Shown here: in pieces, positions 54,356 through 64,000 of the stretch
Layout: each line of letters starts with the position of its first letter
Position numbering within the stretch: position 1 is the stretch's first letter
NCBI GenBank assembly: GCA_003971905.1
Contig: RSEE01000071.1
Location: forward strand, 62,001-126,000
Length of the DNA: 64,000 nt
Reading direction: 5' to 3'
Source: Moniliella sp. 'wahieum'
Lineage: Eukaryota; Basidiomycota; Moniliellomycetes; Moniliellales; Moniliellaceae
Position numbers and translations under genes: made by a program
The notes under the pieces: generated by a model
The model's database searches: none
Told to the model about the DNA's origin: nothing
Seen by the model: the letters and a program-made list of their open reading frames with translations, nothing else

Positions 54356-57300
54356 GGGCGCCAGATCGATTACAAATATACAAACAAACCTTTCGCCACT
54401 CAGGGAATGAAATGAAGGTACTCGCTGACGGATTGTTCTCGGCTCGGTACTCAGTCTCTGTCGTACGGTACTACTACAATTGTGCGGCCCGTTCCGCCTC
54501 TCTCCCCCCCATTCTGTTGTGCCTCCGGGCTTCCTTTCCCTGATTGCATCATCACCACTTCTTCCCCTGCCTTGTTCGCCTCCCACAGGTCTCTAGATCT
54601 GATCCTCCGGGGCGGGGTTCAGACCCCACTCTCGTCTCGTCTCGTCTCGTCATCGATCATCATTATGTGTAGACGAGAGACTATGAAAGCAAAGGAAAAA
54701 TCAAGTTAAAGTGGTTTTCATGTTCTTGATGAGGTTCAACGTTCGTTCAGCTTGAAGCTTGACCCATCATGCTCCTCAAGCTTCAGAGCTTCAGCCCCAT
54801 ACCCCACACGCCGAGGGCTAGCCTTAGCGTTGCAAACGACCCGAGATGCTGGTGATATGAAAAGATGGAGAGTCGGTACTTGGTTGGCGTAGACGACGTT
54901 GAACGTTGAACGTGTTGAACGTTGGAACGTTGACGAATTATTGAGAAAACCTTTAAGGTTTTAAGGTTGAGGCGTTTTGGCGTTTTGGCGTTTTGGCGAG
55001 TTGACGCGTTGACGCATTATTCACGCGTCTCGGGCCAAAAAAGCTGATCGCTGATCCCTCGATCGTCTCGATCACTAGCGCACTAGCACTATTCAATATT
55101 CAATCCGATTCTCCGTCCGCGCGCAAACGTCCAACGCGCTGTGGCAGTGCTGTGGGCGTGCTGTGCCTCGAGAGCTTTTCTGTATCGGAGCAGGCGTGCG
55201 CAGAATACACAAACGTACACATCGCATCTATCTGGGTACTCAGTTGCCATAGGATGAGTCAGTGCTCGTAGCCAGATCATCACTCGCTCACTGGCTCACT
55301 CCGGCCGTCCAACGTCCAACGGCCACATGCCACTTGCTGTCTGGTTTTTTGGTTTGTGGAGTACTGCTTCTGCATCGGCCGGGTTGGTTCAGCCACCCAT
55401 GCGTAACGCCCCACGCGTCACGCGCCATACATCAGCATCATGCACATGGGAGCCCCTTCGTAGGTCTCATATCTGTTTGGATCGAGCTCACTGGCATGAT
55501 CGATGCGTGACTTATGACGCGTGGCGCGGTCTGTAGCATGCATGATGCGTGATGCATGATGCATGATGGGGGGCAGTGCGTCTGCTGTCTAACTTGGTAG
55601 GCCACAGAGCAGACAGCCGCAACCGAGGCCCTCGGCACCATCGCAAGGCCAACAGGGCTCGGATCTCGGATGGCAGTGCTAAGCGTGACTGCCTGCTACT
55701 GCCCTGGTGTGCCTTTCAACCGAGTGAAGCTGAAAGCTTAAAATGTGGACAAGGACTAGGCGCTACGGCGCAGGGAGAGAACATGGATATGGACCGAGGA
55801 CCAGAGCGAGGTGCGTGAAATCATAAATCAGGCCAATCAGGAATCACTTGCAAGACTCGCTTATGACATCACTAGCTTGAAGCTTGACTGGCTCACTGGC
55901 ACCCCCAGAAAGCACGGATATCACACTTACCTTGCAGCCACCCGCATCCCATGTCACATGCATCACATCGGTCCAACGTACAATTTCAATGGCTAGCTGG
56001 GGTGGATGCGATCGAATGGGCTTTCAAGCTTCCGGCTCTACCACTGCCACATCCATCCGATCCGAGCTGTCCGCTTGAAGCCGAATACTCATCATGCATC
56101 GCACACCATGCATCATGCATCATGCACTCCCGCTTGGGCCTGGTGTGCGTATAAAATTTGAGAAGGCACAATGGCTGCCTAGGACGGCCGGGCGGCTGCC
56201 CGCACCATGCACCAACGTCCAAACGTCCAAACGTCCAAACGTCCAATCCGCACCCACGGCGATCATCGATCGCCGATCATCCATTGTCTTTTCACATTTC
56301 AGCGCGTGCGTGAGTCACTCACTAGTCAAGCTAGTCAAGCTTCAAGCGCAGAGGCACATGCATGACGCGTGACGCATGGTGGATGATGCAAATGGGTGAT
56401 CGATGGTCGCTCTGTACCAAGTACGGAAAACCTTGCTTTTGCAGCGAGATTGGCACATCATGCATCATGCATCAGGACCAGGGCACATCTGAAAGAACGG
56501 CGTCAAACTGCGTCACGCCATCAAGCGTCGCATCGTGCATCATGCATCATTCATGCTATCGAGTCACGAGTCACATTCACGAGTCACATTTACATCACGT
56601 ATGATCGCCACAAGTGACGCGTTCGACATCCCAGGGGAGAATGTGCGCCGGCTAGTGCAGGCTAGTGCAGGCTAGCGCAGGCGAGCGCTAGCTAGACACG
56701 ACTGGTTGGAGTCTGCATTCCTAGCAAGGGGGTAAGCGCCTCACAGGTCGGCAGTGCGCTGCCACCGCTGGGCATGAGAGCAGTGTGCCACGGGTGGCGT
56801 TGGGCCAGAGCGGGGCTAGGAGGCACCAGGTTGTGTCGCAGCACGGGGGCGCTTTGGAGGGGACGTGGTCCAGCACCGCAGCACCCTGGGGGGCACGGAA
56901 GCACCCTTCGGTTCCCCCGTGCGCGCTGCTGCGCCGCACCCCTGCATCTACGCAGTCGCCCCAAGCACGTGCAGGCACACCGCCCCTGGGCACTGCGCGG
57001 CTGCGGTGCGACGCATGTGACATGTGACACCCACCGGCCGGAGGCTCCCTCGGCTTGTGCGCCCCTCTCCCCCACGCGTGCTGTGGGCTGGGAGGCTGGG
57101 AGGACATGCCTTCCGGGCGGACAATGTGGCTGGAGCCCGGTGTGCCTGCAGTACTCCGACGGTGTCTCTGGTGTGTCTGTCAAATTTCCACCTTGGGGAG
57201 TAGCCCGGTGACCGGTGACAAGTACCATGGATCCCTGCCGTGGCCCAGTGCCGCGTGGGCAGCCGAAAAACTTGAAGCTTGACTGCAGGCGCGCAGACGG

Positions 57301-57847
57301 TTCTGCAGAAGCCAGATCGAGTGATGCATGACGCATGATGCTAGTGATGGGGAGCGGGTGTGGCCACACAGCCCCCGTGGCAGGCGGTGCGCCTGCGAGC
57401 GTGTTGGTGATGGAGCACCACGCCACTCTCTGCCCCCCCAGGATCTTCCCAACGCAACGTGGGCACACCGCACGGCGCCAGCCTCGGGGTAGCGCGCGAT
57501 GCCCGTCACATGCAGCACAGGCCGTGGCACTGCTTGCGCGCGCCCAGGCCGGCCGACACTGGTGGGCTGCCTGCGGCCGCATGCTGTGCATGTGACGTCG
57601 GGGGCAGCCACACTGGCGCCGCGCCGGGCCCTGTGTGAATTCGGCATGCCCAACGTCTACGGGGTATCGGCCGGAGGCGCACAGCTGGTGTGCCTGCAGC
57701 CGGCTCGCGCTCCTGCCTTCCCCAGGGCACCCGCCTCACCTCTCTCATAGACCCCCCACCACCCTGCCGTCTTCTTCTTCTCCGGCCCCACCATTGCCTC
57801 TTCCTTTTCCCCCCACCACCTCCTCCTCCTCGGCTCGCATTGTAGAG
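54356..57847. other. 3.5 kb intergenic region dense in palindromic word repeats
   Basis: No gene is supported. Short words recur: GTTGAACGTTGAACG near 54898, TTTTGGCG triplet near 54970, TTGAAGCTTGAC at 54751, 55875 and 57268, CATGATGCATGATGCATGATG at about 55545, CATGCATCATGCATCATGCA at about 56105, CGTCCAAACGTCCAAACGTCC at about 56213, GGCTAGTGCAGGCTAGTGCAG near 56650. The stretch 56700-57600 is GC-rich with a 299-codon minus frame and overlapping plus frames; neither shows a motif. A coding origin there is not excluded. Confidence 0.45.
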
Positions 57848-60513
57848 ATGCGTGCCTCTCCCGCGTGTGCGCCTGCGCGCACGATGCGCCGCTCGCCCCT
57901 TCTCTATACCACCGCCGCCCTTGCCGCCCTCGCCGCCATGCCCGCCGCCAGCGCTGCCAGCACCACCTCCCAGTCCACTGCGACCGTCGTGTCGGCCATC
58001 ATTATGAACGGTGTCATTGTGGGAATCGAAGTCGTCGGCTTTCTTTTGCTCCGTCGCATTTTCCCCGTGGTGTATGCGCCCAAAACCTTCCTTGGCCCTG
58101 ACTCGGAACGCACCCCCGCACAGAGCCCTTCGCTCTTTGGCTGGCTCATCGACACGATCAAATGGGACAAGTACGACATTCTGCGCAAGCAAGGCCTCGA
58201 CGCATTCATGTACATCGAGTACCTCGAAATGATGGTCATCTGTTTCCTCCCCGTGTTCTTTTTGGGTTACGTTGTGCTCATGCCTGTCTATGGCACGGGC
58301 TTCAATGACACCAAAGACTTTGCTGGATTCGAAAAGTTCACCTTCAATCACCATGCCCCGACCTACCACGGCGAGCTGCGTCTCATCGCTCCGCTGCTGG
58401 TTCAGTGGATTTGTACTGTGGACCCTGTACTGGATCCGTCGCAAGACGTCCAACTTTGTCAAACTGCGCCAAGAGTTCCTCGTTTCCGAAAAGCATTCGT
58501 CTACGCCTCAGGCCCGCACCGTTCTCATCACCGGTATCCCCAACGAGATCCTCTCCGTCTCGCGCGCTGACCAAGATGTACAACCACCTCCCCGGTGGCG
58601 TCGCCAAGATTTGGATCAACCGTGGCGTGGACAAGCTTCCTGATCTGCAAGCGGAGCGCTCTGGTGTGCTTGACAAGTTGGAGGGCGCAACGGCCAAGGC
58701 AATTGCAAAGGTGATGAAGAAGATCAAGAAGGGTAAAGTGGAGGGCGTTGAGATGTCGGGCACCGATGCTGAAGGCACCAATGTACCCCTCGATGTTCTA
58801 GACCGCTACCTCGAGGAAAAGGAGCGCCCTCACCCAAGCTTGGCTGGCTTGGTCTCTTTGGGAAGAAGGTCGACACGCTCAAGTGGTGCCGTGACGAGCT
58901 GGTGCGCCTTAACGAAGCGATTGACGAAGCTCACGACAACTTCCACACCGACCGCAAGACCTACAAGCCTGAGAACAGCGCCTTCATTCTTTTCCACCAG
59001 CAGCTCGCCGCTCAGATTGCCGTTTCTCAGCAACCCTACCACCTTCCCTACCGCATGACCGGTCGCTATGCCGACATGGCTCCTGAGAATGTGATTTGGT
59101 CCAACCTGACGATGAACCCGTACGAGAAGAAGATTCGCACGGCCATCTTCTGGGCTGCCACGATCGCCCTGTGTCTCTTCTGGTGTATCCCTGTGGGCTT
59201 CACCGGTATTGTTTCCAATGTTAAGGGTCTGTCCCAGAAGGTGTCCTGGCTTCACTGGCTTAACCACATTGGCGTTGTGACCGGTATCATCCAGTCGATT
59301 GGCCCTACGATTGCCCTTGCTGTGCTCAACATGCTACTCCCTCCCATTGCGGATGTTTGCGCGCCACTCGGGTATTCCAACCGCTACCGGCATTGAACTT
59401 TCGCTCATGGACCGCTATCCTCTTCCAGTTCTTCCAGAACTTCCTCTTGATGACGATCGTGTCGGGTAGTGCATCTAGCATCACCCAGTTTGCCAAATCC
59501 ATTTCGAAGAACCCGGGCCAGTTCCCACTCTCATCGCCACTGCGATTCCCAAGGCTTCCAACTTCTTCCTCTCCTACCTGCTTCTCACGGGGTTGACTGG
59601 GTTTGGCAGTGGCATGTTGCAAATTGTGACTCTGGTCATGTACTACGTGAAGAAATTCCTGCTTGCCTCCACCGCGGAAAGTGTGGCACGTTGAGAACGA
59701 CATGGGCGCTCCCGGATTTGGCACTCTCTTCCCGGCCACCTCGCTGATCACGATCATTGGCATTGGCTATTGTGTCATTGCTCCGATCTCGTCTGGCTTT
59801 GTGTGGGTGACGTTCTGCCTCTACTGGTTGCTGTACAAGTACAACGCGATTTACGTGTGGGACTGCAAGCCCACGTCGGAGACTAGCGGCCTGTTTCCCC
59901 AAGGCGATCAACCACGTGTTTGCCGCGCTGTACCTTGAGCACATTCTCTTGGCTGCTCTCTTCTTCTTGTCGCAATATACCCACACTGACGCCAACGGCA
60001 ACACGTCCCAGAAGCAAGGTGCTATTCCTGAGGGCGCATTTACCGTTGTGCTGGGTGTGATTGTGATTTGCTTCCACATCTTTATGCAAGACTCGTTCAA
60101 GCCGCTGTACACTTCGCTTGCCATCGCTTGTCAAGGACGAGCCTACGGCGTTGGCCAAGGGATCGAGCGCGACAACGGCCACGGAGGAAGCCAAGCCACT
60201 CTTGACGCCCGGAAGCAACCTGTCGCCGAACGAAAAGTACGAACGTTCGGCCGTGGCAGAGGAACCGACGTCTTCCTCGGCTCCTGCCGACCCGGAGGCA
60301 GACCTCAACACGTTTGACCACCCGGCCGTCACGACGCCGATGCGGGAACTGTGGTTGCCCAACGACGCCTATGCCATTGGCTCGTCCGAGGTGAGCAATG
60401 CGCGCGCGCGCGACTTGGAAGCCACAAACGAAGGTACCGCCTACACTGTCTGGAAGAAGAAGACCATCATCTCGGTCTTTGCGCATGAACCGCCTGGTGA
60501 GGCATTGGTCTAA
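57848..60513 (+). CDS. CSC1/TMEM63-type (DUF221) stress-gated cation channel
   Basis: The ATG at 57848 begins an Arg/Ala-rich signal-like segment, and an alternative ATG lies at 57884. The CSC1 N-terminal blocks follow: NGVIVGIEVVGFLLLRRIFPVVYAPKTFLG, SLFGWLIDTIKWDKYDILRKQGLDAFMYIEYLEMM. Then LRQEFLVSEKHSSTPQARTVLITGIPNEI, the cytosolic RNA-recognition-like loop (LTKMYNHLPGGVAKIWINRG, APENVIWSNL), and the pore region (RTAIFWAATIALCLFWCIPVGFTG, FLFQFFQNFLLMTIVSGSA, NFFLSYLLLTGLTGFGSGMLQ). ENDMGAPGFGTLFPATSLI..IGYCVIAPI and a soluble C-terminal tail end at 60513. About seven to eight frame breaks, all with family sequence continuing. It likely senses membrane tension or osmotic stress at the plasma or endolysosomal membrane. 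Confidence 0.92.
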
Positions 60514-62417
60514 GCCAGGCGCTTTTGCACTTTTCCACTCCTGCACTCCTGCCACTACTGCACTACTGCACTTACCCTCGGGCAGTTTTGCCTGGTGGGT
60601 TGGACCTGGACCTTTGGTTTTAGGGCCTGGGGCGGTGGTGCGCCTCGGACCTTGGTTCGCGTTGCTGTTGTGATGGCAACTATATATCCCCCCCCTTCCG
60701 TTTCTCCCTACACCCCCTTTTCCTTTTTTTTTTCTTTGCCTGTTCGCCTCGTTTCCCCCTTTCTCCCCTCTTCTCCTTTCTCCACCTTTCCTGTCCTTTC
60801 CCTTTCCCTTCCTTGTGCCTGTCGTACTTGTCTCTAATCCTTTTCGTACAACTAGCTTCGCCCGATCCCCTTCTCGTCTGCGTGCAGCGTAGTCCCCCTT
60901 TGCCCCTTCGTCCCCCCTCCGCCTCCCTCCCTCTTTATCCCTTGTCTGTCCTTTCGCCGCGTATGCATGTTAATGCTGCTCCCCTGTACTTTCTGTCCGT
61001 CAGACATCAGACCTCAGACTCAGACTTCAGACTTCGAACCTCGAACCTCAGACCACGCAGGCTCCGACGCCGTAATGTGTCTGGGTTGCGTTGCGTTGTG
61101 TTGAGCATGGCGGGGATGGCGGTGGCCCACACTCCGTCCTATACTGCCCAGTACTCAGTGTTCGTTGCGGTGTGCGCGTGGAATTGGCTCTCGTGGTATG
61201 CTTGGCCAGCCCCATCGAACGGTTGGTTCCTCCCTGCAATGGTTCCCCTCTCCCCTCGGGCGCACCTCGCACCTCGGTTCGCGCTGGCCACTCCACCTTC
61301 CATCCTATCTTCCACGCTACCTTCCACGCTATCTTCCGCGCTACCTTCCCCTCTCCCCCCGGCCGCGCATGCGAAAGTGGTCTAGTTCTGTGTTCCTCTC
61401 CCTCTTCCTCTTTCCGTTCCTTTAATGTGTTTCACGTCCCGAGATGCCCTGTTTGTGTTGGTTCCTCCTTTTCTCGTCTTTATTTCCTCGTTTTCTCTTC
61501 CTTCGCACTGCACTGACTGCTACGGCTACGGCTACGGCTATGGTTACTGCTGCCGGGGTAGTACAGCCTGAGAGTAGTGCACCTCCTTCATCCATCGTAT
61601 CCGTATCCCATCTTTCCTCCTTCTCAGACAGAGCACTCAGGCAGAGCACTCAGACGGAGCGCTGTGTGCTGATGGGCGCAGAGGCCGCCTGCGACTCTCG
61701 AGCAGCTAGCACAGCTGCCACCCAGCGTGAACGCAGGACGGGCTCCGTTCGTAGGTTTGATGTACGTTGTCAGGTGGCAGTCGAAGTCCTGCCTCGACCT
61801 TGGAACGAGAGATGGGAAAGAACGAAGCCAAACACGACTGGAATGACGAGCCGCCGAGATGAAGTGATGGCCGTGATGAACAGCGGGGGAGGCGGAGCAA
61901 GTACCGAGACAAGTATCACCGGCCTGTTGTGCCTTCAATTGGACTATACGGCTCGTGCCGGTCCCACCTCGCTGCGATACCCTTTCCGTCTTCGCGTTCT
62001 TGCTCAGGCTTTCATCAGGTTTCAGGCCCTCACGCGGGGCCCATCTATTCTCTCTAGACTTGCCACTGGCTTGCTTTGAACCCATCTGGCAGACCTTCAT
62101 GCTCCAAGTCCCGCGGCTGCTGTACGTACTAGCTGTACCTGTAGCTGTACTTGTAGCTGCACCTGCAGCTGTGACTGTCGGTGTAACTGTAGCTGGTGCT
62201 CAGCGCATCCTTTGGTTGACCCATTGCCTCGGGCCTGCGTCCCCCGACGTTGGCAACCAAGCCAAAGGCGCTTGGGTAGGGTACTTGCCTCCCTCTCTGG
62301 CTTGTGAACGATGGGATCCTAACGCTCCTTCTTTCAGTCCCCACGTGCCTCTCCCACCCCGCGCCTCGTATCCCTCCCCCACATAACCATCAAACCATGC
62401 GGAAGCACACTGGAGCT

Positions 62418-62453
<36 letters not shown>

Positions 62454-62634
62454 CCAACACAACAAGATGGGCGATGAGGTCGATAAGATGCAATGAAGAG
62501 TACGTACGGCCCGGACTTTGTTTGACGGGCGAAAAAGGAGCGGAAAGCAGAGTGTTAGAACTGGTACCGACAAGGCCAAGGGACGGCAAGGCAAGGGTGA
62601 GAGGGGAACTTCCACCCTGTTACACACACCCCTG
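60514..62634. other. Intergenic, 2.1 kb, pyrimidine-rich with many short tandem repeats
   Basis: CAGACTCAGACTTCAGACTT near 61015, CTACCTTCCACGCTATCTTCC near 61315-61345, CTACGGCTACGGCTACGGCT near 61519, GTAGCTGTACCTGTAGCTGT near 62130-62170, and (GCAC)n at 62417-62455. No gene recognised; open frames are repeat-driven. Confidence 0.45.
62417..62455 (+). repeat. (GCAC)n microsatellite
   Basis: Nine perfect tetranucleotides. Confidence 0.9.
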
Positions 62635-62696
62635 TTACACCACCCCTGCTACACCACCCCTGTTACACACTGTTACACCATCCCTGTTACACCACC
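62615..62696 (+). repeat. CCCCTGTTACACCA minisatellite overlapping RAD6 stop codon
   Basis: Five to six units of 13-14 bp (CCTGTTACACCAC). On the minus strand each unit contains GTGTAACAGG, and the RAD6 frame is terminated inside this array. Confidence 0.85.
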
Positions 62697-63561
62697 GAGC
62701 TGGGGTCCATCGTGTTCCCCCCTCGGCTTGTGGCTCGGCTTCCTCTTCGTCGTCCAGCCAGCTCTGCTCGACGTCGCCTGACCGCCTCACGTACTCCCGC
62801 ATGTTCTCACGGTAGAGCGAGGCAGCTTCCACGTTGGCCGGGCTGTGGGAAGGCAAGGGAAAAAGGAAGGGAAAGAAAGCGATGGGGTTAGTTGGTTCGT
62901 TTGTTCGTGGTTCGGATGCGGCTGCACTGTGCTTTGTTGCTACCTTTCATCCTCCTCTGGCCGCTCCCCGAGCCAAGCCGAGCGCAGCACAGGAAGGAAG
63001 GGAAGGGAAGGAAGGGAGGAAGGGAAGGGAAGGAAGGGTGAAGGGAAGGGAAGGGAAGGGAAGGGAAGGGAAGGGAAGGGAAAGGAAGGGAAGGGAGGGA
63101 AGGGAGGGAAGGGAGGGAAGGGGGAAGGGAAGGGAAGGGAAGGGAAGGGAAGGGGAGAGGGGAGGCAAGGCCAAGGCCAAGGCCAAACAGTCCGTACGCA
63201 CCTATTGGGATTGGGATCATGCAACAGCGACTGAATCGAAGTCAAGATGGCCGTCACGTCGTACGTGGGGCTCCAGCGGTTCTGCAAGATGTCGAGGCAC
63301 AGTTCGCCATTGGCATACACGTTGGGATGGAACATCTTGGTGAGAAACTTGACGTGCGGCGGACGCGCAGGGTACGTCTCATCAAACGTCAACACCAACT
63401 TGAACGTGCCATCTTCAAACGGCGTTGCCGACGGACCAAAGATGACTGCATTCCATACCATCAGGTTGTCCCCAACGGGCGCACCGGAAATTCCCCCGGC
63501 GGATCGGCCGAGAGAGACGCTTAAAGTCCCGGATGAGACGCTTGCGCGAGGGTGTGGCCAT
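62635..63561 (-). CDS. RAD6: Ubiquitin-conjugating enzyme E2, Rad6/Ubc2
   Basis: It starts [17 protein letters not shown] at 63561, then [65 protein letters not shown] (catalytic Cys near residue 88), and [15 protein letters not shown] 359-bp intron (63201-62843, GTGCGT...CACAG) splices AG|C to give the canonical [11 protein letters not shown]. Exon 2 continues [28 protein letters not shown]. Rad6 works with Rad18 on PCNA and Bre1 on histone H2B. The acidic tail is extended by about 35 residues through a GTGTAACAGGGGTG-type minisatellite. Two indels near 63515-63525 disturb the ADPPGG motif. Confidence 0.95.
62993..63163 (+). repeat. GGAAGGGAA polypurine tract inside RAD6 intron
   Basis: About 170 bp of G and A only, apart from one or two T, in GGAAG/GGGAA units, on the strand opposite to RAD6 transcription. 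In the pre-mRNA it is a CCCTT-type pyrimidine tract upstream of the acceptor. Confidence 0.9.
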
Positions 63562-64000
63562 AGGAAAGGGGAGGCAGGTGGATGTGGATGTGGAGGCGGA
63601 GGTGGAGACGGAGGCGAACGCAAAGACAAAGCCAAAGGCGAGATGGAGGTGGAGGTGCGGGACACACCGTAGCGGCTGTGAGTGGCAAATGGGGTGCACG
63701 AGGCTGGACCAGGCTGGGATGGCATGCTTGCTGCGTCGCTATCACGCTCGCCCTGTGTGCATGTGACGGGTGACGGGTGATGGCCATGCGTGGGAGCCAG
63801 CAGAGAGCACGAGGAGGCACGGGGTCTCTCTTGCCGCCTGCGGTCACCTGACCAGAGCGGCGGTGCAACAAGAGCCTGGCCGCAGGGGGGCCGCCTGTGC
63901 TTGCAGTGGCGCTTGCTTTGCCGTCGCTGCTGCCGCGGCGACGCACAGACAGCCCGGTGCGGTGGTCCTACATTAATTGGTACACGAGTATCACGATCGC
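63562..64000. other. RAD6 upstream region to window end
   Basis: A GGTGGAGACGGAGGCG-type purine tract lies just upstream of the RAD6 start (about 63570-63655), a CT-rich leader on the coding strand. No further gene seen. Confidence 0.45.

Noticed and set aside
56692..57591. 299-codon minus-strand frame and overlapping plus-strand frames
   Set aside because: The GC-rich composition opens all frames, and the Cys-containing start (CAACDGH, CPRCVGK) shows no recognisable domain.
24675..60513. Interpretation of the multiple frame breaks as pseudogenes or programmed frameshifts
   Set aside because: Breaks affect nearly every gene, lack a common slippery motif, restore family sequence at once, and are matched by indel-only differences between a young LTR pair.

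Overview
The window looks like nuclear DNA of a fungus, most likely a basidiomycete. I recognise orthologues of XPO1/CRM1, TRM112, p23/SBA1, GSH1, MAF1, a MET12/MET13-type methylenetetrahydrofolate reductase, ARC35, a CSC1-type channel, RAD6 and an OPT transporter. Genes carry few short introns, and 9 of the 13 introns I could place begin GTACGT. Ty1/copia elements and long intergenic stretches of short palindromic word repeats fill much of the rest. The clade is an inference; no rRNA or mitochondrial marker is present.

Layout. 1-5 kb: a fumarylacetoacetate-hydrolase-family gene and an unrecognised protein with a C-x-C-x2-C/H cluster, both on the minus strand. 5.3-11.4 kb: a truncated minus-strand copia element split by a 3.6 kb TIR transposon. 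12.5-18 kb: one unrecognised ORF and a 5 kb gene-poor stretch. 18-33 kb: a gene-dense block (OPT+, p23-, TRM112-, XPO1+, GSH1-, MAF1-). 33.8-36.6 kb: an unrecognised two-exon gene (-) and a tiny intron-containing metallothionein gene (+) hidden below normal ORF cut-offs. 37-41.6 kb: a non-autonomous LTR element with four internal tandem-repeat blocks, inserted 79 bp upstream of the MTHFR start codon. 41.7-48 kb: MTHFR, ARC35 and a RING-like protein, all plus strand. 48.6-54.4 kb: a complete copia element with a perfect 5-bp target duplication. 54.4-57.8 kb: word-repeat-rich intergenic DNA. 57.8-63.6 kb: CSC1-like channel (+) and RAD6 (-).

Almost every conserved gene is broken by several one- or two-base indels, although several are essential in other fungi (XPO1, TRM112, ARC35). 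The two LTRs of the 37-41.6 kb element differ by four single-base indels and no substitutions. I therefore read most frame breaks as residual sequencing or assembly errors, not pseudogenes, and gene boundaries below join frames across them. The genes form no single pathway. GSH1 (glutathione), the metallothionein and MTHFR (methionine supply) are all thiol or metal related, but their proximity may be chance.
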